DNA of 64,000 nt from Deinococcus sonorensis KR-87 (GTDB taxonomy: Bacteria; Deinococcota; Deinococci; Deinococcales; Deinococcaceae), in contig NZ_CP158299.1 in assembly GCF_040256395.1 (NCBI RefSeq), positions 1,889,501 to 1,953,500 of the forward strand, given 5' to 3'. A model generated the notes under the pieces. It did not search any database and had not been told where the DNA came from. It saw nothing but the letters and a program-made list of their open reading frames with translations. This document shows positions 1 through 10,246 of the stretch, piece after piece (the stretch's first letter is position 1; each line of letters begins with the position of its first letter). A program made the translations under genes and the position numbers.

Positions 1-479
<479 letters not shown>

Positions 480-882
480 GTGTCCTCCAGGGGCTGACCG
501 GGGGGATCCCGGGGCCGCGTCGTCCGGCAGGGCCGGCGCTTGCGGCAGTGTAGCGCCGCCGGAGCCGGGGGTGGTGGTCAGCCCGGGAAACCTGCCGGGA
601 TGGATCAGTGAGGAGTGCTGGCAACTGAGCCAGATTGGTCCGACTGCCTGAGCCGCTGTCAGGTTGCTGCGCGGCCAGAACGCAGCCTGAAGTTCACCAA
701 CGGCCCGCTGCTGGTCCTGATCGTGATTCCCGTTCGCACCGTCCGGCGGTCACGTGCCTTCTTGACGGACGCGGCGATGCAGCCGGACCCCGTGCCCACC
801 TTCAACCGCTGGAGCCGGGCGTATTCTCCTCGCGGTCATGAGTTACGAACGTTCGGGGAACGCCCGTCTACACTGAAGCGCG
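480..882. other. Intergenic region between divergent miaB and trmFO
   Basis: About 400 bases with no convincing gene. Short open frames here have arginine- and proline-rich compositions typical of chance frames in GC-rich DNA. What can be supported is a miaB promoter candidate on the minus strand (AGTGTA, i.e. TACACT reversed, at 547-552) and the trmFO -10 at 869-874. I see no RNA gene or repeat in the remainder. Confidence 0.5.
869..874 (+). promoter_or_regulatory. -10 element of trmFO (leaderless)
   Basis: TACACT ends 8 bases before the trmFO ATG at 883 and no Shine-Dalgarno sequence lies between, so the transcript probably begins at or next to the start codon. Confidence 0.6.
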
Positions 883-2265
<1,383 letters not shown>

Positions 2266-2353
2266 AGCAGCGGTCAGCGCTCCACCTTCATCTGCCGACC
2301 GACCGGGTAAAGTGGTCATGATTCTGTATGAACGTCTGCTTAAACTGAAGCAA

Positions 2354-2722
2354 ATGAACAATACGGGCAAGGCAGTGGTGGGACTCTTGATGGTCGGCGT
2401 GGCGCAGGCAGGAAGCATGAGCATGGATACCTTGCTGGTCTCCGGGGCACCGTCGCCGTGCCTGGCGGTCAAGGTCATGATCTCTCAGGGAGGCAAGAGC
2501 CTCTCGGAGCTGTACCTCACCCCGGATGGCAAGTCCAAGATCCAGAAGGGCGCCGAGGTCCATTTCAAGAAGGGCACCAGCTACCGGCTGCAGGCCACCT
2601 GCGTCAGTGCCAGCACCTTCTCCCAGAACTCCGGCCTGAACTTCACGGCCGATGGCCGCACCATCCAGGTCCAGTTCTCGGACAACGGCTTTGCCATCAA
2701 GCGCGGCGGCGTGGCGTACTGA
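2354..2722 (+). CDS. Small secreted protein of unknown function
   Basis: I do not recognise a family. The 122-residue frame from the ATG at 2354 starts with a short N-terminus, a hydrophobic stretch (VVGLLMVGVAQA) and an AQA-G type signal peptidase I site, then a compact polar domain with two cysteines (in APSPCLAV and ATCVSAS) that could form a disulfide. The domain has a lysine-rich middle and ends without a tail. An in-frame ATG at 2318 would add 12 residues before the signal peptide; I prefer 2354 because it gives a normal signal sequence. Neither start has a clear SD. It is probably exported and stands between two RNA-modification genes without obvious functional link. Confidence 0.65.
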   Translation: MNNTGKAVVGLLMVGVAQAGSMSMDTLLVSGAPSPCLAVKVMISQGGKSLSELYLTPDGKSKIQKGAEVHFKKGTSYRLQATCVSASTFSQNSGLNFTADGRTIQVQFSDNGFAIKRGGVAY

Positions 2723-2754
2723 CCTGAACGGGGTGCCGGCTGAGCGCCAGGCGC

Positions 2755-2760
2755 TACACT
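2755..2760 (+). promoter_or_regulatory. -10 element of the RlmI-like methyltransferase gene
   Basis: TACACT lies 7 bases before the GTG start at 2768, supporting GTG as start of a leaderless mRNA. Confidence 0.55.
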
Positions 2761-2767
2761 GGCGCGC

Positions 2768-3712
<945 letters not shown>

Positions 3713-3770
3713 CCCGCCGCACGCTTCACTTTTTAAAGCGGGAATCACCTTTGGCCGTGGCGCGGCGGGC

Positions 3771-3776
3771 TACACT
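3771..3776 (+). promoter_or_regulatory. -10 element of the YtxJ-domain gene
   Basis: TACACT lies 7 bases before the ATG at 3784 and fixes that start against an upstream in-frame ATG at 3751. Confidence 0.55.
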
Positions 3777-3783
3777 GCACGGC

Positions 3784-4404
3784 ATGAGCCAAGTGCTGAT
3801 CCCGCTGACGACGCCCGACGAGGTCGAGACCTTTCTGTCGCAGTACCCGCTGGCCGGCGTGTTCAAGGCCGGTACCTGCCACAAGACCATGCAGGGTTTC
3901 GGGGTGCTGGAAACCTTCCTGAAGGACCACGAGCTGCCGGTCGGCTTCATCCGGGTGGTGGACTGGCGCCCCGCCTCCAACCACGTGGCGGCCCGCACCG
4001 GCATCCAGCACCAGAGCCCGCAGCTGATCATGTTCAAGGACGGCGAGCCGGTCTTCGACGTGGACAACTGGGACATCACCCCCGAGGCGCTGGAGCCGGT
4101 GTTCGAGCAATACGTGCCGGCCCGTCAGGAGGCCGCGCAGGTGGCCGGGGACGGCAATGTGGAGCCGTACCGCCAGCTGATGCGCCAGTACATCGACGGC
4201 CAGCTGCCCGACTGGCAGTTCCAGGAGTTGTACGTGAACATGTTCCGCGACGACGCCTCGCTGCGCAGCCAGCGTGAGTTCGAGCTGCTGTCGCGGCTGT
4301 TCGGCGACCCGGATGCCTACCACGGTGGCCTGCACCAGCTGGGTGCCCCGCAGCAGCGCGGCGACTTGAAGGCCCGGGTCCAGGACCTGCTGGCGCAGCT
4401 GTAA
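3784..4404 (+). CDS. YtxJ/BrxC-like monothiol bacilliredoxin with extra C-terminal domain
   Basis: The N-terminal 110 residues match the bacillithiol-system protein YtxJ (BrxC): a thioredoxin-like fold with one active cysteine, C32 in KAGTCHKTM, and the strand-helix order [15 protein letters not shown]...[22 protein letters not shown]. Family members reduce bacillithiol-mixed disulfides. YtxJ is normally only about 110 residues; here roughly 90 more follow (about 118-206), helical, with the pattern [10 protein letters not shown]...[12 protein letters not shown]...[15 protein letters not shown]. That pattern resembles the bacterial colicin-immunity-like domain (PF09204 type). The fusion is unusual. 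ATG at 3784 chosen from the leaderless -10. Confidence 0.75.
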   Translation: MSQVLIPLTTPDEVETFLSQYPLAGVFKAGTCHKTMQGFGVLETFLKDHELPVGFIRVVDWRPASNHVAARTGIQHQSPQLIMFKDGEPVFDVDNWDITPEALEPVFEQYVPARQEAAQVAGDGNVEPYRQLMRQYIDGQLPDWQFQELYVNMFRDDASLRSQREFELLSRLFGDPDAYHGGLHQLGAPQQRGDLKARVQDLLAQL

Positions 4405-4417
4405 GCCCTCTGCATCC

Positions 4418-4450
4418 CGCCGCCCCTGGCAATGGCCGGGGGCGGCGTTG
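4418..4450 (+). terminator. Candidate hairpin terminator after the YtxJ-domain gene
   Basis: CGCCGCCCC at 4418-4426 pairs with GGGGCGGCG at 4439-4447, followed by a weak T-rich stretch. It separates this gene from the next promoter. Confidence 0.5.
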
Positions 4451-4503
4451 CTGTTGCGTGTTACAGTGCGGAATTCTTTGCAGCGCCGCGGACACGCACG
4501 GGT

Positions 4504-4509
4504 TATGCT
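4504..4509 (+). promoter_or_regulatory. -10 element that decides the start of the DUF4388-like gene
   Basis: TATGCT lies 7 bases before ATG 4517. The alternative ATG at 4505 falls inside this hexamer, so 4517 is the more likely start. Confidence 0.5.
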
Positions 4510-4516
4510 TTTCCTC

Positions 4517-5341
4517 ATGCTCTCTCATGACTGGCTGGCCCTGGCGCCTGAGCGAACCGTCTACGCCGACCTCTCCACCGATCACTATCCCTGGAGCGAG
4601 GTCTACCTGGACCTGGCCAGCCGCACGCAGCTGGCCGGCGTGCTGGATGTGCGCGACGGCGATCAGCTGGGGCGCTACATCTGGAATGGGGGAGAGGTGC
4701 GGGGCGCCTACCTGAGCGGGCGCGGTGACCTGCCGGAACTGGCGGCGCTGCCGGCGCTGCTTCCCCGGGGCAGCGTCAGCCTGTATCAGCTGGAGCCGGT
4801 GCTGGCAGAGCTGGTCTGGGAGTGCCGCCACGGCACCTTTACCGACGTGCAGGTGCCGTGGCCGGAAGCCCGCGACCTGCTGGCGGGCCGGCGCTACCGG
4901 GGCGTGTTGCTGTCGGCGGGCGGGGCCTGCAGCTTCTGGGACGACGGCCGCCTGCTGGGCGGCACGCTGCCGGCACCCAACGAGCCGGTGCAGACGGTGG
5001 CGCAGCAGGTGCAGTTCGGTCTGGAGGAACTGACCCAGTTCTGGAGCGAGGTGCTGGCGACCCTGGCGACCCGCGTGCCGCTGGAGACGAACTGGCGCAC
5101 GGCCGTGACGGCGCTGGCCGACGAGCACCCCTGCCTGGACCCGTTCGCTCGGGAAGTCTGGCTGGAGGGATCGCAGCTGCGGCTGCACCCGGACGTGCCG
5201 ATGGAGGAAGTGCAGGCCGCGCTGCGTGACGTGCTGCCGATGCTGCTGCCGCTCCCGGCCGCCCAGCGCAGCGCAGCCGTGGCCGATCTGCGTCAGCACC
5301 GGCTGTTTGAGGCCGCTGGGTTGGCCGACTTACCGCTCTGA
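4517..5341 (+). CDS. DUF4388-like protein with two similar halves, unknown function
   Basis: A 274-residue soluble protein without signal peptide or membrane segment. Two segments resemble each other and the DUF4388 (PATAN-like) core of strand, charged turn, aromatic, D/N-G-G/R: residues about 28-60 (GVLDVRDGDQLGRYIWNGGEVRGAYL) read against about 120-150 (GVLLSAGGACSFWDDGRLLGGTL). DUF4388 domains occur in bacterial signalling proteins. The last 100 residues are helical. It is followed on the same strand by a small helical protein and a HAMP receptor. I cannot assign a biochemical activity; similarity to DUF4388 is by eye. Confidence 0.6.
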   Translation: MLSHDWLALAPERTVYADLSTDHYPWSEVYLDLASRTQLAGVLDVRDGDQLGRYIWNGGEVRGAYLSGRGDLPELAALPALLPRGSVSLYQLEPVLAELVWECRHGTFTDVQVPWPEARDLLAGRRYRGVLLSAGGACSFWDDGRLLGGTLPAPNEPVQTVAQQVQFGLEELTQFWSEVLATLATRVPLETNWRTAVTALADEHPCLDPFAREVWLEGSQLRLHPDVPMEEVQAALRDVLPMLLPLPAAQRSAAVADLRQHRLFEAAGLADLPL

Positions 5342-5441
5342 GCCGTTAACAGGTGGGCTGGCCCAGGACGTGTGACATTGATGTGCGAAACCCTATGACA
5401 AGCTGAAGTCAAATGGCGACACACGAGCACGAGGGCAGAGG

Positions 5442-5858
5442 ATGACGGCAAATCTTGAGTACCCCAGCTGGCCGGTCGGGCTGAGCGATCAGACGCTGTT
5501 GCCCTTCGCAATGTGGCGCGTGCTGGACGTCGTGGATGGGCGGCAGCACGTCAGCAAACTGGCGGCCACGCTGGGGATGCCCGAGCCGCAGATCAAACAG
5601 GTGGTGCATACGGTCGAGCAGCATCTGGAGCGGGCGGCGCAGCGCGAACGCCCGATCAATGAAGAGGGCCTGCAGCTGCTGACCCAGTGCCTGAATGCTG
5701 TGGTGGGACCGATGGGGCGGATGATGATGGACGACGCCCTGGATGACGTGGGCGAGCAGGCCACCCTGACCCGGCTGATCGGGGCACTCAACGCAGAACT
5801 CAACGATACGAATCGCCAGGCGTTCTTACGCCAGCTCCGCATGAGGGGAATCGCATGA
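5442..5858 (+). CDS. Small helical HTH-like protein, unknown function
   Basis: A 138-residue acidic, all-helical protein. Residues about 25-60 ([38 protein letters not shown]) read like a winged-helix start, as in proteins where an HTH follows a DUF4388 domain. The C-terminal half, with [30 protein letters not shown], resembles helical output regions found in such proteins. No catalytic motif. GGGCAGAGG precedes the ATG. Its stop overlaps the next start by 4 bases (ATGA at 5855-5858), so translation is coupled with the receptor pieces downstream. It may be a regulator or adaptor; unproven. Confidence 0.6.
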   Translation: MTANLEYPSWPVGLSDQTLLPFAMWRVLDVVDGRQHVSKLAATLGMPEPQIKQVVHTVEQHLERAAQRERPINEEGLQLLTQCLNAVVGPMGRMMMDDALDDVGEQATLTRLIGALNAELNDTNRQAFLRQLRMRGIA

Positions 5859-6238
5859 AGTACACCGTCGTTATCCGTCAGCCCGTTCCTGAAACCGTGC
5901 AGGCCGATCTGATCAGCGCGCTGATCGCCCAGTTCGAGCTCAGCCCTGAGCAGGCCAGCCGCCTTGCCGCCCGTCGCAGCGGCCGCCTGATGAAGCCCAA
6001 CACCCGCCGCCGCGCGGACCGTCTGCTGGCCATTTACCAGTCGGTCGGCGCGCAGGTGTCGCTGGAAGAGGTGCGCGAGGACACCACCGTGCTGGCCGAT
6101 CCGTACGCCGGAGAGCGTCCGGGTCTGGTCGGGCCGGCGGGCAACGATTATGCGGCGACCGGGCCGCTGCCGGTGAGCGGCGCCGCTGCCTATGCGGGCG
6201 GCGCGGTGGCAGTCGTTCCCCCCCGCTGGACGACCTGA
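5855..6238 (+). CDS. N-terminal piece of a probable split HAMP receptor
   Basis: 127 residues: a compact alpha/beta head (about 1-75, [15 protein letters not shown]...[15 protein letters not shown]) that looks like a small regulatory or binding domain, then a loose Pro/Ala/Gly tail ending in PPRWTT. The tail frame runs into a tract of seven C at 6218-6224 and stops 14 bases later. If one C is added (8 C), the frame joins the downstream reading frame as [17 protein letters not shown] and makes one receptor of about 508 residues. I read this as a frameshifted single gene; it could also be a real separate protein. Starts inside the stop of the preceding gene. Confidence 0.6.
   Translation: MKYTVVIRQPVPETVQADLISALIAQFELSPEQASRLAARRSGRLMKPNTRRRADRLLAIYQSVGAQVSLEEVREDTTVLADPYAGERPGLVGPAGNDYAATGPLPVSGAAAYAGGAVAVVPPRWTT
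6218..6224 (+). repeat. C7 homopolymer at the frame break
   Basis: Seven consecutive C on the coding strand exactly where the two receptor frames meet. A one-base length change here restores a continuous frame, so it is a candidate site of sequencing error, phase variation or ribosomal/transcriptional slippage. Confidence 0.7.
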
Positions 6239-6240
6239 CC

Positions 6241-7377
6241 GTGCAGCCGGCGGCGCTGGCACCGGTCCCGATGCTGGGGCAGGTCGCCATGCCGGACCTG
6301 CTGACCACCGTGATTGCCCCGGTGGAGCCCGCGCCGGTCATCCCGGCCGCGCCGTCGGCCGAGGATGCCTGGGCCGACTTCACCGGTTCGCTGGCCAGCA
6401 GCTCCACCACCTCGGTGAGCGAGCCGGAGCCGGAAGCCAATGTGGTGAGTGTGGAGGCTGCCGAGGAGCGCGTCGAGCGCCGCCGCTCCAGCCTGTCGCG
6501 CAGCGTGCTGACGGCGGCCCTGCTGCCGCTGCTGCTGGCCACCGTGGCCACGGTCGTGACCGTGTTCGTGACCGAGCCGCGCCTGCAGCGCACCCTGCTG
6601 AGCCAGAACGCCCAGGCGGTGGCGGTGGCCGTGGCCAGCAACCTCGACACCTCCGACCAGAACACCGTGTACGCGCAGATCGACACGCTGCTCAAGCGCA
6701 GTACCGTGGGCTTCGTGCAGGTGGAGCTGCCGGACGGCACCACCTTCTTCCGCAGTAAGACGCCCGACACCGACGGCCCGCTGTCGGTGAAGGTGGCCAA
6801 CTGGGTGCAGGGCCACCCGGGCAGCTCCAGCTTCGTGCAGAAGGGCAGCGCGGCCGACGCCTACCGCTACCAGCTGGGACTGCTTGAGCAGGTGGGCGCC
6901 ACCAGCTCCGAGCAGGCCAACTCGCTGCGGAAGGCCATCGCGGAACCGGCCAACCAGCGCTCCAGCACCACCACATACGTGCTGTCGCGCATCGGGGTGT
7001 CGTCCAGCCAGCAGGGGGACCGCGTGATCGGTGAGCCGCAGGACCTGCAGGCCAGCAACCTGCTGTACAACATCGCGGTCGGTGTGCCGAGCAACGACGC
7101 CCAGACCGCGCTGCGCCGCAACCTGCTGGTGATCTTCTCGCTGTCGCTGCTGTTCTTCGTGGTGGCGGCGCTGATGGCCGCCCGCACCGCCCGCCGGATC
7201 GTGGAGCCGATCGAGCGTCTGGTGAAGGCCGCCGACGCGATCAGCATGGGCGACCTGGAGCGTCCGGTGCGTCCGGAGCGCAACGACGAGATCGGCGACC
7301 TGGCCGAGGCGCTGGAGCGTATGCGTCTGTCGCTGGAAGCCGCCATGGAGCGTCTGCGCCGCCGCCGCGCCCGCTGA
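6241..7377 (+). CDS. Two-TM HAMP receptor without output domain (C-terminal piece)
   Basis: As drawn from the GTG at 6241 the product has 378 residues. A Pro/Ala-rich linker leads to TM1 (about 91-113, SVLTAALLPLLLATVATVVTVFV), an extracytoplasmic sensor domain of about 180 residues, TM2 (about 296-317), and a HAMP domain beginning ARRIVEPIERLVKAADAISMGDL and ending in a basic tail. No kinase, cyclase or methyl-accepting module follows, so the signal must pass to a partner. The GTG has no SD and starts in the middle of a natural linker, which supports a frameshift from 5855. The piece upstream would be its cytoplasmic head. Confidence 0.75.
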   Translation: MQPAALAPVPMLGQVAMPDLLTTVIAPVEPAPVIPAAPSAEDAWADFTGSLASSSTTSVSEPEPEANVVSVEAAEERVERRRSSLSRSVLTAALLPLLLATVATVVTVFVTEPRLQRTLLSQNAQAVAVAVASNLDTSDQNTVYAQIDTLLKRSTVGFVQVELPDGTTFFRSKTPDTDGPLSVKVANWVQGHPGSSSFVQKGSAADAYRYQLGLLEQVGATSSEQANSLRKAIAEPANQRSSTTTYVLSRIGVSSSQQGDRVIGEPQDLQASNLLYNIAVGVPSNDAQTALRRNLLVIFSLSLLFFVVAALMAARTARRIVEPIERLVKAADAISMGDLERPVRPERNDEIGDLAEALERMRLSLEAAMERLRRRRAR

Positions 7378-7395
7378 CCCGAGTGCACCCGCCGG

Positions 7396-7430
7396 CCCCG
7401 GCCACGCCTCAGGCGTGGCCGGGGCTGTTC
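7396..7430 (+). terminator. Strong hairpin terminator after the HAMP receptor
   Basis: Thirteen perfect base pairs: CCCCGGCCACGCC at 7396-7408, loop TCA, complement at 7412-7424, then CTGTTCTG. Ends the 4.5-7.4 kb cluster. Confidence 0.75.
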
Positions 7431-7491
7431 TGTGCCGCGGCCCTGCGAACACGTAAGGCAGGCGTCAGGAGTGGCGTGACATCATGCGCCC

Positions 7492-8025
7492 ATGAAGAAG
7501 CTGCTTTCGCTGCCGCTGCTGGGCGTGCTGGCCCTCACCGCCTGCGGCACCGGCATCCTGCCGCCGGTCACCCGCACCCTGGACCCGATCACGCTGACCA
7601 TGCCCACCGCCTTCAGCCTGGCGTCGGGCGTGCTGTACCTCAACGAAAATCAGTTCGCCAAGGTGGCGGATGTGCTGAAGAACGCCAGCTCGCTCACCAT
7701 TGACGGCCAGGCCCTGTTTGTGGGCGTGGGCGACCTGCAGACGCTGACCATCTATGTGCGGACCGCCAGCGGCTCGGCCAACGCGCTGGACGGCTGCACC
7801 ATCAACAGCAACTACGCGGTGTGCAGCGGCGACGAGAGCGCCCACAAGGTGCAGGACCTGCAGATCATCAAGGGTCAGAAGATGGCGCTGCACCTCGCGG
7901 GCGCGGCCCTCAACGCGGCGGCGAAGAACAAGTCCGCCTACTTCGGCATCAAGGTGACGTCCGGCAACACCTTCCAGGGCGACACGGTCACCATCAGCGA
8001 CGCGAAGGCCACGGTCCAGTTCTAG
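7492..8025 (+). CDS. Secreted lipoprotein, unknown function
   Basis: 177 residues with a type II signal peptide: MKK, hydrophobic core, lipobox LTAC with C18 as lipidation site. The mature part is beta-rich with a repeating pattern of strand segments (LTIDGQALFVGVGDLQTLTIYV...) and two further cysteines around residues 102-112 that could pair. No enzymatic motif. It lies alone between a terminator and a convergent peroxiredoxin gene. I do not recognise the family. Confidence 0.75.
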   Translation: MKKLLSLPLLGVLALTACGTGILPPVTRTLDPITLTMPTAFSLASGVLYLNENQFAKVADVLKNASSLTIDGQALFVGVGDLQTLTIYVRTASGSANALDGCTINSNYAVCSGDESAHKVQDLQIIKGQKMALHLAGAALNAAAKNKSAYFGIKVTSGNTFQGDTVTISDAKATVQF

Positions 8026-8040
8026 GCTGGGCGTGTTCGG

Positions 8041-8072
8041 GCGGGGGCAGGGGCTGTGGCTCCCGCCCCCGC
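8041..8072. terminator. Bidirectional terminator between convergent genes
   Basis: GCGGGGGC at 8041-8048 pairs with GCCCCCGC at 8065-8072, with an inner GGG/CCC extension past a bulged A. It sits between the stops of the lipoprotein gene and the peroxiredoxin gene and can serve both. Confidence 0.65.
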
Positions 8073-8073
8073 T

Positions 8074-8553
8074 TCAACTGCCGCTGGGTTGCACCCAGGC
8101 CGGCTGCCGCGCGTGCTGCAGCCAGGTGAGCACCTCACCGGCATGTCGGGCCGGGTCCACCGAGCGCCAGCAGTGCGCCACCAGGCCCGCCGGATCGATC
8201 ACGAACGTCTGACGCCGGGCCAGGGGTGGCCACCAGCGCTGCACGCCGTACAGCCGCACGATCCGCTGGTCACTGTCGGGCAGCAGCGGAAAACTCAGCC
8301 CGCAGCGGTCCCGGAACTGCGCCTGCCGCGCCTCGGTGTCGCTGCTGACGCCGATCACCTCGGCCCCCAGCTGCTGAAACTGCGGCAGCGCCTGCTCGAA
8401 CTGCCGCGCTTCCAGGCTGCAGCCGGGCGTCAGGGCGCGCGGATAGAAGTACAGCACCACCCAGCGGCCGCGCAGGTCGGCCAGGCGGATCAGCCGGCCG
8501 TCGTCGCTGCGCGCCTCGAAGAGTGGAGCGGCGCTGCCGGTCCGTGGCGTCAT
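8074..8553 (-). CDS. Peroxiredoxin, Bcp/PrxQ type
   Basis: Thiol peroxidase reducing hydroperoxides. 159 residues, normal Bcp length. The AhpC/TSA core is clear: FEARSDDGRLIRLADLRGRWVVLYFYPRALTPGC, with peroxidatic cysteine C45, then GAEVIGVSSDTEA and FPLLPDSD. The usual Bcp resolving cysteine five residues later is absent (CSLEAR instead of CxxEAC). Two other cysteines exist, one in RDRCGLSF and one in VAHCWRS, so the resolving partner must differ or be an external thiol such as bacillithiol. Start chosen at MTPRTG; a MPA extension upstream is possible. Diverges from tilS-tadA. Confidence 0.88.
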   Translation of the reverse strand: MTPRTGSAAPLFEARSDDGRLIRLADLRGRWVVLYFYPRALTPGCSLEARQFEQALPQFQQLGAEVIGVSSDTEARQAQFRDRCGLSFPLLPDSDQRIVRLYGVQRWWPPLARRQTFVIDPAGLVAHCWRSVDPARHAGEVLTWLQHARQPAWVQPSGS

Positions 8554-8635
8554 GGCGGGCATTGTAGCGGGTTTCCGCCTTCCGGACCGGCGCGCTGCGC
8601 TGGCCTCGGCGCGCCCGACACGGCAGAATGCGGCC

Positions 8636-10237
8636 ATGACGCTGCCCGAACCGCTGCACCGGCCGTTGCGCGCGTACCACGGCCAGCGTGTGCTGGTGGC
8701 GGTGTCGGGCGGCGCCGACTCGGTGGCGCTGCTGCGAGCGCTGCTGCTGGCCGGAGCGCAGCCCACGGCTGCGCACTTCGACCATCAGCTGCGCGCCGGC
8801 TCCACGCAGGATGCCCGCTTCGTGCAGCAGTTGGCCCAGGACCTGGGCGTTCCGCTGCAGCTGGGAGGGGCTGACGTGCGCCGTGTCGCGGCCCAGCGCG
8901 GCTGGAATCTGGAGGACGCGGCGCGCCGGCTGCGCTACAATTTCCTGACCCGGGCGGCGCGGCAGGCGAGCCTGCAGACGATCCTGACCGCTCACACCCG
9001 CCGCGACCAGGCGGAGACGGTGCTGTGGCAGCTGCTGCGCGGTGAAGCGGTGCTGAACGGGATTCCGGCGGAGCGCGGCCATGTGCGGCGGCCCTGGCTG
9101 GAGGTGGCGCGTCCCGACATCGAGCGGCTGCTGGGCGAGCTGGGCCAGTCCTGGCAGGAGGACCCCAGCAATCAGGATCAGGGCCTGACCCGCAACTGGC
9201 TGCGGCTGGAGGTGCTGCCGCTGCTGTCCAGCCGCTTTCCGGGGCTGGAGGCGCGGCTGGCGCGGCTGGCCACCCTGCAAGCGCAGGACGACGAGGCGCT
9301 GGACGGCTGGGCGGCCCGCCTGACCAGCCACGCCGACGTGGGCCGCCTCCCGTTGGCGGTGCTGCGCCGGGCGGCGCGTCAGCAGCTGCGGGTGGCAGGG
9401 CTGGAGCCGCGCCTGGAGCATTTGCTGCAGGTGGCCGGCGGCATGCAGGACCGGCAGACCCACCATCTGGACCTGCCGGGAGCACAGTCCGTCACGGTCA
9501 CTGCGGGCCGGCTGCAGCTGGACACCCTGATCTGGCCCGAGCCGGAGTTCGCGGTGCCGGACGGCTGGACCCTGCGCCACCGCCAGCCAGGCGACCGTGT
9601 GCGGCTGCCGGGCGGTACCCGCAAGCTCAGTGACGTGCTGACGGATCGCAAGGTGCCGAGAAGTGAGCGCGACCGGGTGTGGCTGGCGGTGCAGGAGGGC
9701 ACGGACGGCGCGCAGGTACAGTGGGTGGGGCTGCAGCCGGCCCTCTGGGCGGTTGGCGCGCGTGAACTGGTCGGGGCGGCCCCGGACCCCTGGCATGAGG
9801 CGATGGGGGAGGCACTGCGGCTCGCCCACGAGGCCGCCGCCCGCCAGGAGGTGCCGGTGGGGGCGGTGGTGCTGCAGGGCGAGCGGGTGGTGGGGCGCGG
9901 GTCCAACACCAGCCGTGCCGACCGGGACATGACTCGCCACGCCGAGCTGGAGGCGCTGCGGCAGGCAACGCAGGTGGTGGGGCCGTACCTGAACGGCTGC
10001 ACGCTGGTGGTGACGCTGGAGCCGTGTCCGATGTGCTTGGGCGCGGCGCTGGAGGCGCGGGTGGACCGGGTAGTCTACGGCGCGGCCAACCCCCGTGCAG
10101 GCGCGCTGGGCGGCGTCCAGGACCTGCTGGAGTTCCGCTGGGGTCACCGGCTTCAGGTGGTGGGCGGCGTGCGGGCCAGCGAGGCGCGGCGGCTGCTTCG
10201 CCAGAGTTTTCAATCATGGCGCGCCGGAACGTACTAG
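8636..10237 (+). CDS. TilS-TadA fusion: tRNA-Ile lysidine synthetase plus tRNA adenosine deaminase
   Basis: One 533-residue frame carries two anticodon-editing enzymes. Residues 1 to about 375 are TilS, which makes lysidine-34 in the AUA-reading tRNA-Ile: PP-loop SGGADS at 24-29, HFDHQLR, and a C-terminal TilS region with RHRQPGDRVRLPGGTRKLSDVL. Residues about 385-533 are TadA, which deaminates A34 of tRNA-Arg: zinc ligands H435 (RHAE, E437 as proton shuttle), C464 and C467 in LEPCPMC. Both active sites look intact. CAGAAT six bases before the ATG may be a weak -10. No stop or frame change separates the domains. Confidence 0.93.
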   Translation: MTLPEPLHRPLRAYHGQRVLVAVSGGADSVALLRALLLAGAQPTAAHFDHQLRAGSTQDARFVQQLAQDLGVPLQLGGADVRRVAAQRGWNLEDAARRLRYNFLTRAARQASLQTILTAHTRRDQAETVLWQLLRGEAVLNGIPAERGHVRRPWLEVARPDIERLLGELGQSWQEDPSNQDQGLTRNWLRLEVLPLLSSRFPGLEARLARLATLQAQDDEALDGWAARLTSHADVGRLPLAVLRRAARQQLRVAGLEPRLEHLLQVAGGMQDRQTHHLDLPGAQSVTVTAGRLQLDTLIWPEPEFAVPDGWTLRHRQPGDRVRLPGGTRKLSDVLTDRKVPRSERDRVWLAVQEGTDGAQVQWVGLQPALWAVGARELVGAAPDPWHEAMGEALRLAHEAAARQEVPVGAVVLQGERVVGRGSNTSRADRDMTRHAELEALRQATQVVGPYLNGCTLVVTLEPCPMCLGAALEARVDRVVYGAANPRAGALGGVQDLLEFRWGHRLQVVGGVRASEARRLLRQSFQSWRAGTY

Positions 10238-10240
10238 ACT
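10235..10240 (+). promoter_or_regulatory. -10 element of the HD-GYP gene
   Basis: TAGACT six bases before the GTG at 10247, partly overlapping the stop of tilS-tadA; leaderless start. Confidence 0.5.
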
Positions 10241-10246
10241 GATCGG

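Noticed and set aside
480..882. Possible small genes or RNA between miaB and trmFO
   Set aside because: No SD or leaderless signal in front of a frame with protein-like composition, and no tRNA-like or strong folded element by eye.
3721..3760. Short GCTT...AAAGC hairpin with T-run as terminator
   Set aside because: The stem is only five base pairs and the T-run lies in the loop, not after the stem.
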